Assembly: GCA_030407085.1 (NCBI GenBank)
Contig: CM059584.1
Location: forward strand, 121,806,501 to 121,870,500
Direction of reading: 5' to 3'
DNA: 64,000 nt
DNA from: Trichopria drosophilae
Taxonomy: Eukaryota > Arthropoda > Insecta > Hymenoptera > Diapriidae
Positions 12,378 to 24,302 of this stretch are shown in pieces (positions within the stretch are counted from its first letter, which is position 1; every line of letters starts with the position of its first letter). The notes below the pieces were generated by a model. The model saw nothing but the letters and a program-made list of their open reading frames with translations. It ran no database searches and had not been told where the DNA came from. A program made the translations under genes and the position numbers.

Positions 12378-15300
12378 TAAATTTAATTACTATAAAAGTA
12401 ATGATTACCTTTCTTACAAAACATTGAGTTTTTTAATCCAATTATCTCATGGTTTGGTATGTTCATGTCATCAACTGAAGCAAGCACATAAATTGTTTCC
12501 ACAAAAAAAGCTAAACATTTTTATGTATTAAATTTATGTCAGTACGTCACAATCGTATTCTATTTGAGCAAATTTCTCTAAGGTTTTTAATTAAATCCAG
12601 ATCTTCACGATTAAACTGAACTTGATTCAAACTATTTGTCCACTGAACATGAAAATAGAAAATAAATGTTATATATGAGCAAGAAATAAGCAGACTCTAG
12701 TTTACCCCTAAATATATATTTAATTCAGATATATTATTACCTGTAAAAGAATTTCTTGAATTAAAAAAGTAGTTTTTTAATATATTTAATCACTATTTTA
12801 TCACGACCACAAATCTTAGGTAATATAAGAAAATTTGTTTTTTTTTTTAATCTGAATTTCAAACAAATATTAGAATGTACTATATTCCTACAGTGTAGGA
12901 ATTTAAAAATCCAGATATGATTAAAATGTCACTTCAATAAATTTTGACTAAAGTAATTTATTAGATTTGAATTTTTCTGTATTAATTATAATTAAATATG
13001 TAAATATATAGGTTTAGAATTCTACGTATTCAAAATAAAAACAATACCGTTAATAAATGTTGGTTTAATCATGTTCTGACAATTTAAATAAATTCTATAC
13101 TTGATATAATATGATTCCTTACTTTTTAGTCTTAACATTCTTAAATCGTGAATAAATAAAAATTGTTATAATTTCCCGAATGCTACCATTAATATTTTAA
13201 TATAAAACGTGTATTTATACATTGCTACGATATAATATTTACTTAATAAAAATTGTGCTTATCTAAATAACATTCAGTCGTCAAAATTTAAAAAATGCAT
13301 TACAGTTGAAACGAAAACTCGTAGAGGAGAAGCTTCGATAGTAATTGGGTCGTTCTAATACTGAATCCTACTATTTACTGAACGAGGTAATTGATGCACA
13401 GCAGAATGTGTACGTTTTTAAGGATTCGTTTCTCCAGTGTATCGTTAAACACCGCAGCACAAAGTCTTGTTGTGTAATAGTGCTTATGCAACCATTGAAT
13501 ATACCGATATTACCTTAAAATGGAATACTGGCATACAAACAAACGTTTTGTGCCAATTTCAAAAAAAATTTAATTTTTATGTCCACTGTTAAAAAAATAT
13601 TAACAGAATTTTAGTGGTATCAAAGATAGAACTCATTTTAATCTTCATAAAGTTTTAAAAGACACACCCGTATTTGTTTTAGGTAGAAATTGAGAAAATT
13701 GTAGGTAATAAAAATATCTACAATTTTATTTTTTATTCTACTACGATCGAACAATATTCGCCACGATATAATTTTTTTAAGAAACGTACCATTTTTATCC
13801 TGCATAAAATACCAGCTTTTTCAAAATTGCATCGTTCTGGTATAAATTTTTCGAAAAATTATATGAGCATTTTAAAGTTTACGCAATTTTCTATAAAATT
13901 GCTTGTTATTTAATCTCCTGGGATCAACATTTTGAAGGAAATGTTCTTTGAAATATTTCATTGTATTCAGAATCCAGGATAATTTGTAGTTTTTGAACAT
14001 ACTATGATTGAAAATATAAAACTTACTGTAATAGTTAATTGATTTCTTAATTTTCTCCTGGTAATTATACAAATTATTAGTGACGTACTTGCCCAATTTT
14101 ATTGGGTATAATACTTCGAAATACTAATATCTTTTAAGAGACATTTTGAATTCAAATCGAAAAATAAAATAAAATCTGTGGCCGCTAGGAAAAAACCAGG
14201 TAACCTCTTTGAAAAAATTAAGAAACCATCGAAAACGGAATGGATTTTTTATTTACAATCCATCTGTCAGATCGTAATTTGGATTCAATATCATATTTTA
14301 GAATTATTTAAAAAGTGAAAATAAAATGTATACACCCTTAAATGCAAATGTGAAACTTTAAATACGTTTCTCTTGAGTTTAAAGAAAAATGTGGTTACCT
14401 GATTTTTCTTAACAACCACATTTTAGTTTCCAACATAATCTGTAAGGGAAAAAGAAAAAAATTAGTAAAAAACTTTTACATTCAAAATTTGATAACTCGA
14501 GAAAAAAAACTGAGATACGCAAAAATTCTATGTTGCAAGAAATTAGTATTGAAAAATTCAACAAAAAATTCAGGGCAGCCATTCCCGAATTCTAAAATTT
14601 AATTTCTACGCTCGACCCTAATTTATATGTCTATGACCCTAAAAAAACAGGGCTTCAAATTATTCTTCTTTCCAAAAAATAAGATTTTAATTTTACCTTT
14701 TTTGTGCATTTTATGTGAGAACAGCTTTACATTAATTTTTAATAATTTTCGCGTTTTGTTTGGGAAAATCTTACTTTCATTTCTATGGAAAGTAAAGTTA
14801 TATCAAGAACAAGCGTTACATTAAACCGCCTTTTTTTTTAAGTTCATCATTATTTTCAAAGGTAAAAATATTATAAAAAAATTGTTATTCAGTATTTTTA
14901 TTATCGAAAAAACTTTGAGGTCATATTATATATTATTTAAACTTACAAGTGATCGCATAATCATATTTTTATGATGCTTCTAGCTTCAAAATAAACCGAC
15001 GAAGTTATACAGTTACCCCTAATTCGACTAATTTCACTGGTTCCATCCTTCTCATGGCAGAAAAGGTTCTTACTCTTTATATCTGCACCCGAATGATTTT
15101 CATGGTTTTTAAAGCTTAAATCCTTATCTAAAAAACGTTTTATTGAAAACATAATAACGTTGTATCTATAATCCATTGTTCATTAATATTGTTATAATTA
15201 TATTATTGTTACAAATAGTAAAAATTCAATTTCAAATCCTATTTCTCTTCAGGATCATTGGCATATTTAATATAAAATATTAAAAAATCTTCTAAAAAGT

Positions 15301-15815
15301 TTTATGCCGTGATTTTTTGAACAGCTACAAATTATTACAGAATTGTAAATAACAAAATATTTCAAAGACCTGGAAATATTGACTACAGATAGGTAAATAA
15401 AAAGCGGTTTTAAAGATATTTGCGTAATCTTCAAGCTATTCCTTTAATTTTATCAAAATATGTACATACCACAAAACCGTCATTTTGAAAACACGATATG
15501 ATATGACGAATAACGATATAAACCTAAAGAAACTTGTTTAGAACTATAAAGAAATGTTTATTTAATAATATTTCTAAAACAAACAAAAATAAAGATAACT
15601 TTTTAATGGATTTAGTAAAACCACTTTTTTAATTGCATTAATATTTTTACGGTAGTAACTGTATCTTCCTTGAAGATCCTTGGCATTCTCTGAGTACTTA
15701 AAAGAAGACGAATTTACTAAAAATGTGAATTAATTTCATGTTTTGCAGCTGAAAAGTGTACATTTGTCACATTTTTGGATATACTAACTATATGAGGTCT
15801 AAGAACATGTGATAT
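12378..15815. other. AT-rich sequence without a recognisable gene
   Basis: No exon pair, RNA gene or element end could be supported. The short minus-strand frames at 13872-14096 and 14961-15176 are low-complexity and lack motifs. Confidence 0.45.
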
Positions 15816-16330
15816 TAAATTTACATTTAACGGGACGAAAAACTGAGAAGAATGATATGGTCACTTTTGTCTCATACACCCCCAAAATTTTGTACATAAA
15901 AAAAGTTTTTTTTTAATTTTTTTCAAAAATTCACAGCTCCAGTGATTTTTACTCGATTTTAAAGTATCTTCTTGATTAGGAAACGGGAGGAATATATCTT
16001 TGCAATGCTATGTTATTTACATCCATATCTTAAAGAATCACACGAATATAACTTACAAATTTTTCATTTTTCATTTTTATTCAATTTTGTTATATTTGCC
16101 AACAATTTTACGTATCATTTTTCGAATTGGGGACCCAACAAAGATTCCTAAAATTAGTGCAGAAAAACTTTTTAACGGAAATTAAGAGTAGAGCTGTCAT
16201 ATATTAAGTTGGACTATTTGCCACAAACTAAGCACGTTTTTGTTTACAAACAGCAAGCATGAAAATATAAAATCTTAACTAAAAACCCAAATTTTGCTTA
16301 AGGGTAGGATTTTTAATTGATAACTACCTT
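15816..16330 (-). repeat. EQGERFHQ-type repeat, copy 3, internally deleted
   Basis: The sequence matches the right inverted flank of copies 2 and 4 (about 15816-16090 in reverse) and then jumps directly to the block corresponding to the GIFVG-like segment and left flank (about 16100-16330). The whole EQGERFHQ part is therefore missing. The join falls near 16100, between ttatatttgcc and aacaattttacg. It is a non-autonomous deletion derivative of the family. Confidence 0.6.
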
Positions 16331-16544
16331 AGAAAAACTTGAAAAACGAAATGCTATTAGAGAGATGAATAAACTTTTCGAAATTGGTCAAAAAATGATA
16401 GATTATCGAATGAAATTCAAAATGAAAAATGACTTATCAATTAACATACACAAACAATATGCTTTCCCAACAAACGAAAATGTATTAAATCAAGAATTTG
16501 TCAATCTCATATGGAATACGGTTCGATTGTTGGTAATTCTAATT

Positions 16545-16630
16545 AACAAATAAAAAATCCGTATCGACCGAGAATTGAACTCCAGTCTTCCCAGCATGAT
16601 TTCCAAACTGTAACCACTCACTCACAACTG
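16545..16630 (-). ncRNA. tRNA-like short interspersed element head or tRNA pseudogene
   Basis: On the minus strand, TGGTTACAGTTTGG (16603-16616) resembles a Pol III A box. GGAGTTCAATTCTCGG (16568-16583) resembles a B box at tRNA-like spacing. A run of six T (16552-16557) follows, as expected for a Pol III terminator. The T-arm pairs imperfectly and no acceptor stem is convincing, so a working tRNA gene is unlikely. A tRNA-derived SINE head is the best reading. The adjoining plus-strand open frame (16317-16553) is lysine/asparagine-rich and unassigned. Confidence 0.45.
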
Positions 16631-17170
16631 TTATTGTCAAAAAATACAAAAATAATGTAATATATTTGGACAAGCTGAAAGAAATTGGTTTAAAAAATTA
16701 CACCGAAGTTTCATTCCATTATTTACTATATTAACGAATATCCAGCAATGTTTTCGTATCATCTTCACATTATGCACATTGTCCAATAAAAGTTATTTTT
16801 TATTAGAGTGACCAATTTATTGATAACATTTATGTACTCAACATAACCTAAAACTCGTGTAACAGACAACAAGAATATTGCTTTGTGAAACCTTAAAATT
16901 ATTTATTATTTTAGATTGATCTTCACTCGTCACTCATTGAGGACGTGTATGGTTGATAAAAGTTAATGTTGATATGAAAACTCTACAATTATGAAAATTT
17001 TATAAAATTTTAACTAATTCTAAGTACTGAAAAGAATTATTACTTCTTTATGGAACTTTGAACGAACGTATAGGATCTAATTGGCCCTTTAACACCTAAC
17101 TGTACAAAATTTCTTCATAAAGTTTGACACTATATATTATCATTTAAAGTCCACGCAACACTGATAATTT

Positions 17171-17890
17171 TGGGGGTGGGTCGAAAAACCGACAAATCAA
17201 AAAGCCGATACGTCAAAAAGCCCACAGACAAAAAACCGACACGTCTAAAAGCCGACAGTAGATAAAGCGAATTGTCATAATACCAAGAGTCAAAAAGCCA
17301 ACAGTCAAAATGCCGAAACATAAAAAAATAGACACTATTTTTTGTCAATTCTTGAAATGTCAGTTTTTTTACCGTCGGCTTTTTGGTAATCGGTTCTTCG
17401 AAGTGTCGGTTATTTAAATGTCGGTATTATGACAATTCAGTTTTTCAACTGTCGGTTTTTTGACGCGTCGGCTATTTACCTGTCGGTCTTTTGAATATCG
17501 GTTTCTTGAATGTCGGTTTTTTAACTATCGGTATTAGGACAAATCGGTCTTTCTGCTATCGACTATTTGACGTGTGAGCTATTTGCCTGTTGGCTTTTTG
17601 CCTCCCGGTATTATGATAATTCCGTTTTTCTACTGTCGGCTTTTTGAATGTCGGTATTTTGACTGTCGGTTTTTCAACCTGTCAGCTTTGTGATTTGTCG
17701 GTTTTTCTACCTGCACCCTTTTGACATTCAGTTTTTCTACTATTGGCTTTTTGACGTGTCGGTTGTTTGCCTAACGGGTTTTTGCCTGTCGGTTTTTGGA
17801 ATGTCGGATTTTTCACTGTCGGTTTTTTTACATTCGGTATTATGACAATTCGGTTTTTCTACTGTTGGCATTTTTAAATGTCGGTTCCGC
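17171..17890. mobile_element. Foldback element H2 with a greatly expanded right arm
   Basis: The left arm (about 17171-17340) carries roughly ten complementary units starting gggtcgaaaaaccgac. The right arm (about 17360-17890) carries several times more GTCGG(T/C)TTTTTGA(C/A)T-type units. An internal copy of the family's right end (ttgtcggtttttctacctgcaccc) lies at about 17696-17719, and the array continues about 170 bp past it. This suggests array growth, or two copies joined. Short open frames across it are only translations of the repeat. Confidence 0.65.
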
Positions 17891-18372
17891 TTTTGCCAAT
17901 GGTGTATGTCAAAATTTTTCAAATCTGAAATAAGTCATATTCTTTTTTTTAAAAGAACATGAAATGTTTTTGTTTTATTGTTAATTTTTCGAATTTTATT
18001 ATAGATAATGGCAATAGCATACTTCTAAAAGTCACAAATATTCAGTCAAAACAATTTTTTTGTCAGATAAGCGTACTCTATCAATTCGAAATTGATGCTC
18101 ACTACTGGATCAGTGCCTTTCATCGTATTTACTGCATAAACAGTGAATTGGCGAACGAATTTCGTGTTTCGAGTTAAAGTTTCGCTGATTCAAGCAGTGA
18201 ATCAGTTTTATTGTCTCATGAAATAACTTAATTTTACTAACTAAAACAGTAAAATTTCACTGCATTCTAATGGTATCTATAAAATCTGTTTTTCTAAAGT
18301 TTAACCAGCACCATTCGAATGAGCGACCTCAAAACTAATCGGAAATGGATGTGCGTATTTAATACAAAAAAT

Positions 18373-18587
18373 GGGTGCGGGTTGAAAAACCGACAAATCA
18401 AAAAGCCGACAGGTCAAAAAACCAACAGTCATCACGCCGACATTCAAAATACCGATACTTAAAAAAATGACTGTCCACTTGTCGATGTGTCTATTTTATA
18501 TGTGTCGGCTTTTTGACTGTCGGTTTTTCGACTGTCGGTTTTTTGACCTGTCGGCTTTGTGATTTGTCGGTTTTTCGACCCGCACCC
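18373..18587. mobile_element. Foldback element H3, compact copy
   Basis: The left end GGGTGCGGGTTGAAAAACCG is an almost perfect inverted copy of the right end ending CGACCCGCACCC. Both arms consist of the 14-16-bp words seen in H1 and H2, and a short non-repeated centre lies near 18470. Left flank AAAAAATG and right flank AAAAAAAATG allow an 8-bp target duplication like the one around H1, but the A-run makes it uncertain. Confidence 0.65.
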
Positions 18588-18589
18588 AA

Positions 18590-19500
18590 AAAAAATGTTT
18601 GTATAAATAAAACCATGCTAAAATTCATGTACAAATTGTGCCGGTTTATTAGTTAAAGGGTTAAGCAAAAAATATAAAAACAGACTTAACATTTTGGTAC
18701 CTTCACTGAAATGGTCATAACTACGATATTTACACACAGATTTCTTTTAGCAACATCTATTTTTTCGTAAAAATGTAGCCTATGTGTGAAACTCCTTATA
18801 ACTTAACGTTTTCTATTTTTTCATGGCACTAGAGTAAATAATCTATCGGCTATTTGTGGGTGGCTTAAAGACCACAAATTGTGTTGTGAGACCTAATCGA
18901 ACCTTTCTTATTCCAGATATGACGTGAAGTTACATTAGAACAAATCAAACAAAAATTTAAAAAATGCGTATCTTGAAAACCTATCCAGAAAAAAAATGTT
19001 GAAGAAGATTTTTGAATTTAGTGAATCATAGTAAATATAACAGTTGTTACACGTACAAAACTTTTTTGGAAACTGCAGTATTTAAGCGTTTTGTGCCGGT
19101 TTTTTGACCTGCTGATTCGACCAAAACATTCAGAGATAAACAAAAATAGAACATTTATGTACCAACAGAAAAGGACCAAACCAAAACTTGATCGATTTTT
19201 TATTGCTGGGATCCCAAAATAAGATGACAAAGAAATTCCAAAGTTTTTGCAAGTAAAAGTGAATATTAAAGTTAGACCATTAAAAAATGATTAAAATTTA
19301 ATCCATAACGAACAAAATTGGATCATTTTCCTATGCTATTTAATTTTAATTCGGATTGATTTTTCCCTGTAAATAAGTACAATTTTGGTTCAGTAATGTT
19401 CTCTTAGGGTTGAATTGAGGTTGCAATTAATCTTCAACTTCAGAAATTTGTTAACAGCAACTATCCATAATCATATAAACTAATCAGCGGCATTTTCGAA
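18590..19500. other. AT-rich spacer upstream of the 19.6 kb promoter
   Basis: No gene or repeat was recognised. The minus-strand frame at 19018-19230 has no motif. Confidence 0.4.
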
Positions 19501-19528
19501 TTATGCAGTGACCTTATTTCATAAGAAA

Positions 19529-19682
19529 CACGTGTCTCGGATTTTCGAATCGACCGACCGATTGGTTCCTCAGATCGCCGATGGGCTGCCGCCATTGGTG
19601 GATGAATTAGGTGACCACGTGGGCTTCCGGTATATAAACGAGGATGTACGGCGAAGGCACCAGCAGTAGTGCACGAGTCAGT
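19529..19682 (+). promoter_or_regulatory. Core promoter with two CACGTG E-boxes, CCAAT boxes, TATA box and Inr
   Basis: Perfect CACGTG palindromes lie at 19529-19534 and 19616-19621, with inverted CCAAT boxes (ATTGG) near 19561 and 19594. TATATAA is at 19631-19637. About 30 bp downstream, CAGCAGT puts a plausible start base at 19662, and a TCAGT initiator-like match is at 19678. The region is GC-rich against AT-rich flanks and is followed by an exon-like stretch ending in a GTGAGT donor. CACGTG is the site of bHLH factors such as CLOCK/CYCLE and Myc/Max; which one acts here cannot be told. Confidence 0.6.
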
Positions 19683-19880
19683 GGGCGAAAAGAGTGCAGG
19701 ACTTTTCCAACCCCCAGTGCAACGACAATTCTATCGCGTTTCGTTTGGTTCTTTTTTTTCCCTAGCGACTTTTTAACCAAGTTACACAAATGTGACAACG
19801 CCGAAAATCTGACAAGAAATCAATTCGAAGAAAATGGGACGACGTCCCTGAAAGAAAAGTCTTTGATAACGTAAAAAAAA
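19662..19880 (+). other. Candidate 5' untranslated first exon
   Basis: It extends from the predicted start at 19662 to AAAAAAAA|GTGAGT, a strong donor, at 19880/19881. ATGs inside it open only very short frames (one at 19833 gives five codons, MGRRP, then stop), so it is probably non-coding 5' UTR. The best downstream partner I can see is the exon at 31080, which would make an intron of about 11.2 kb. That pairing is an inference; the intervening DNA holds no better exon that I could identify. Confidence 0.45.
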
Positions 19881-19973
19881 GTGAGTGAAAATATAAAATT
19901 CTACGAAATTTGTTTTAATTGCACCGCAGAGTTTTTCTTGTCGAATGAAACCAGGAGGTCGTTTCTTACGCGA

Positions 19974-20101
19974 GGCATTTGCTTGACCAACATACGGATT
20001 TAAAGTTTATTGTAAAGATGAAAGTTATATACCAGTTCGATCGGAACTGCTCTATACTACGTGTTCTCCTTTTTATAAATGCTGGTCAAGCAATTTAACC
20101 T
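19974..20101 (+). ncRNA. Possible hairpin RNA in the presumed first intron
   Basis: The segment ttgcttgaccaacat (about 19979) pairs with atgctggtcaagcaa (about 20081) with one mismatch. A perfect small hairpin, CAGTTC-GATCG-GAACTG, sits in the loop (about 20033-20049). The total length is long for a microRNA precursor but is within the range reported for some insect ones. No known microRNA sequence was recognised. Fold energy and small-RNA data would be needed. Confidence 0.25.
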
Positions 20102-23100
20102 GAATACAATCGAAAGCTCTACTGGAAATCGGTCGTTCAACATTGATGTTAATTAAAAACATAATCGCTATAATAATTTTTGTATTTTTGAAGCATTTAG
20201 GCCTCGAAAGTTATTTTTCCGGGGATTCCATTTAGTAAATAAGGTGATTAGCCTATTATGAAATGAACTGCTGGAATCGATACTATCCTTATGAAGTTTC
20301 TTGAAAAACTTTAGTTTTTGGGATATTGAATGGCAAAACTAATCGAGGCTAATGGGTTTTTGCATCAAAGTGGCACAGTAACGAAAATATTATGCACCGG
20401 CACGAATTTATTTAAGCAAGTGCCATCTACACACTCTATGGAGCAGAGAGCAATCTTGCGATACGATGAATAATTTTGCACAGTACGGTCGCTTTTGCTT
20501 GCCTTCCCTGAAAACTGCTAAAACGCATTTTCCGGATGAATATTTTTTGTCTTTAAAAAATCTTTTATTTTTCTTCCATTGATTTACATCAAGTTTCAAT
20601 AAGACCTGTACCAAGTATTGACAAATGCAAATAACCTCCATTAGTTAAAAATTCTTACCAAAAGTTAGCATTTTATTGATGACTTAATTTCAGTACGTAA
20701 TCGCTTCCAATTTTGCTTTAAAATTTTCAAACAACGATTACGTTCACCAATGACGCGATTCGTTATTATCACGACCGATACTACCGAAAACCTGTCTAAA
20801 ATAAAAATGGTTTTATTTTAAACTGCAATTTTGAACTTCTAAGAAAATAAGTAATGTTAGTGGGCGTTAATGGCGAAAGTGGACCATTAAATTTATTTTA
20901 AGACAAGGATCCATCGGGCTAGAAGGTGTTTTGCAACAATCGAAGGCCTTTGCTAGCTGCACGACTAAGGAAAGATCGAAGTTGATGAATTTTATATATG
21001 AAGTGAACTATTCTATATCCTATCATACGTATAGAAGCGGCAGATGTCGAGTTCCCTGTAGGTTGCTCTATGCACCTCGTGAACTACTTATAATGTTCCA
21101 CATTACATGTACGGTGAAAAATGCTTCATTTCCCCCAAGTTGCTAGAATTTTTCCCTTCGCCAAGTTCCGCCTTCGACAATCTATTGTCTAAATAAATGA
21201 GAAGACACTTTAATTGCAAAAAATTGCTTGTAAAGTTAAAATAACAATAGATTATTTCTTTTATAAACTTAAATATAGGTAAAAATGACTGTATCGACTG
21301 ATTATAATTAGTACAATACTTAAACCGGAAGTAGTACAATGCAGATGTATTTTTATGAAAAAAATTCATCCATTTTTAGAAAAAGTATCATTGGAAAGGA
21401 ATATTTTGTTCAAGTATTGGAATTATTTCCTTAAAATGTAGAGTACTTCATTTTTCGATTATATGATGACAACTAAATATGGTAATTTATGTAAAAATAT
21501 TACAACAAAATGTAAACGTAATATTTTCTTGTCAAGTTGGTTCAGTTCAAAAACTATTTTAAAATATTCAGTTAAATTCACGAAATCACCACTTCTAATA
21601 AACTCTTGAAAAACTTGGAACTAAAAAAAATGAGCACGTCAAATGTTTTAGAACCTCTGATTCAGCACATTCCTCAGAACGTTTTCAGAAGCTCCTCAGA
21701 AAGTCCTATTACTATTACGTCCTTTCTTTTATCATTCTATTACTATTCTTAGTATATAAGACTCCTTCACGAAGTTGTAAAAATAATAATATCTGAAATT
21801 AGTTTGCATTTACTGATTGACTTAATTTTCTATAAGTTTATGACTTCAACTTTTCGTAAAAACATTCAAAACAACTGCATGCTAACTATGTTAGCACATC
21901 AAACATATTTACAAATATTTTAAATATTTTTGCCAATTCTCAATAATTTTTTAATGTGGAATGTTTTCTTAGATGAATAAATACTTCTACAGAAAACTCT
22001 TAAAAACGTTGCTGCCATTAGATTCTATCTAGGAAGGATAGGTTTTTTTATGATTTCTGAGAGTTTTTTTATATAAATTGAATTATTCTGACAATGACTA
22101 CTGAAAAATTATGCATGGTAGTGTACGAGCTTGACTGTATATTATAGTAATAATTTGTATGCAAGTAAAATATTAAAAAATTTACTTAAATCAGTACAGA
22201 ATAACACAAGAGTAGTACAAAAGCGTTGAGAAAAAAAGAAAAAAGAAGAAACTGTACGACAGTGTAATTTATACTTTATATCTTTTAAGGTAAAAAACTT
22301 CAGAATATTATTGTATTTAATTAGTTATAAAGCATCGAAAGAAACAATCCTACAAATGCTTACCATGCTCTTTACTTTCCATTATTTTTGTCGAAAGTCA
22401 ACTGACAGAATTTGCAGTTAAGCTAAAATTAATTTTAGGAACTTTTGACAATTTCTAAATAAGAATGTAATATCTAGATCTTAAAAAGAAGACCATAAAA
22501 CCACTAATCATCCTGTCTGTCCCATAGTGACAACTTTGACAGCGACAATTTTTTTGAGTCTGAGAGAGAGAGACAAATTATTGAGTTAAACAAGAAATGA
22601 ATATGCTGAACGTTCCAATGATCGAAATTATTTTTTGAACTATCTTTAAATTGCAATGTTATTGTAAAAATAGTACATCAAGTAATTAATTTTTGATAAG
22701 TATCTTTTAAATCTACTTGTTTAATTTTAGTTAAAAAAGTAACACTTTACAATAATTAGTTACAAAAAGATAGTTCGAAAGTTCAGAACTTCAGTCACCT
22801 AGATATTAGCGGCAGACTTTCACCTTTACACAAATTTATTTACTTACGGACAAAATTAAGTATAAGTAATGGAACGTTTAGTAGTTGAGGGTTTTTTGCA
22901 CTGAAAAAACAATTGGGAATTTAAAACGAATATTTGGAAATATTTGAAAAAACTCAATACTTGGTTTATGTCAATAAATATTTAGTAAATCTCATTAACT
23001 ACTGAAATTTTCATAAATACTTTTTATATGATTCTGTTTAAGTCAAAGTACATATTAAAAATATTAAAATGTACTCAACAAGTTGTTACCAATTATTTAG

Positions 23101-24105
23101 TTGCATCTCTACTCATTTTTCCAGTATTTTCTATAATTTCCAGCAGTAAACGCCAATACTAGAATCACTAATATCATAGTACTTGTTGGTAGAAATAAAA
23201 TTAAATTTTTGCGAATGTAAATATGACATCGAAATAACATTGAAAACATTTCTCAAAAAATTTTACTTAACATTTCTGTAGTATATATATGTTTTAAATG
23301 CAATTTGCAAAATATTTTACAATTGTTCCATCGTAATTTAAATCACTTTAAAGAAATATATAAAGGATGAAATATTTTTTTAACACAGACAATGTTATTC
23401 TGGAGTATCCGATAAAATCTTTCATAAATTGTATGTAATTAACTTTTCTAAGTCAAATAAAGAAGAATAGTTGGTTGCTCAATACCTCGTTCGTGTTTCC
23501 CATTCAACAAATTTTATCAAATAAATTATATGAAATTATCTCAAAAAAAAAAGATATTTGATATCGTAGACTAAATAGATTACAATAAAAAAATGTTTCT
23601 TACACTCGAATTTTCCTTCATCTTTTATATATTATTTTTGTTTTATCACAGGTACTTAACCACTTTTTTATTCCACAATTGTCATTTTCAGAAATTTCCT
23701 AAGGGTTTTTTAAATGAAAAACACTATAAAAATGTTAATTTCTTCACGTCTACGTTTTTTAAAGTTTTTAATCCTGGCGAGAATTAAAATTTAACAATTG
23801 AATTCAAAAGTTGTTTAAGTAATGCATCAGTAGTACAAGAAAACTTCGTGCCTTTAAATAGGTACAGTATTTCTTCATTATTTATGTTACTTTATTATAC
23901 TGTGTTATTTATAATACATGTGAATAAATGTTTCTATCCTGATAGAAATACTGCTAACTTGTGCCAAATTACGTGAATTTGTATGCAGAAGAGACCACAA
24001 AGTGGGAAATAATAAGACACAAATCAGCAAATTTTTATATTTTTACAAAACTTCCCACGTAATGTAGTAAATATTTATTCAGCAAAATATGAATCGAAAA
24101 GTATA
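20102..24105. other. Intron-like AT-rich sequence
   Basis: Moderately GC-richer patches at 20400-20600 and 20915-21150 contain open frames with no recognisable motif. No element ends or RNA genes were seen. A short (AG)n run is at about 22560. Confidence 0.4.
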
Positions 24106-24300
24106 CACGGAAAAAAGTTGGTTTTACTATCTAAATAGTAGGACATAACTACATTCTTCAGTTGGTTTTACCATTTAAATGGCAGACTTGGCTATCTAAT
24201 TAGCCAGGACACTATTTAGGTAGCAAAATTAACTAAAATTGATGGTCGTGCCTTCTCCTACTATCTAGTTAGTAGTACCAACTATTTCATTTTTTCCTTG
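24106..24300. mobile_element. Small TA-flanked inverted-repeat element, CACGGAAAAA type
   Basis: The left end CACGGAAAAAAGTTGG and the right end (reverse complement CAAGGAAAAAATGAAATAGT) are inverted copies, and a TA dinucleotide lies on each side. Inside, five variants of the small palindrome ATCTAATTAG (for example at about 24129, 24193, 24263) are spaced along both arms. At 195 bp with no coding, it fits a MITE of Tc1/mariner-like target choice. Confidence 0.6.
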
Positions 24301-24302
24301 TA

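Noticed and set aside
16545..16630. A functional tRNA gene
   Set aside because: The T-arm has a mismatch and no acceptor stem pairs; a SINE head or pseudogene fits better.
17130..17922. Lys/Thr/Asp-rich and Phe-rich proteins across the 17 kb foldback array
   Set aside because: They are translations of the 14-16-bp repeat words and end where the array ends.
12143..18587. CRISPR-like array from regularly spaced GTCGG repeats
   Set aside because: Units are 14-16 bp with no unique spacers and are arranged as inverted arms in a eukaryotic genome.
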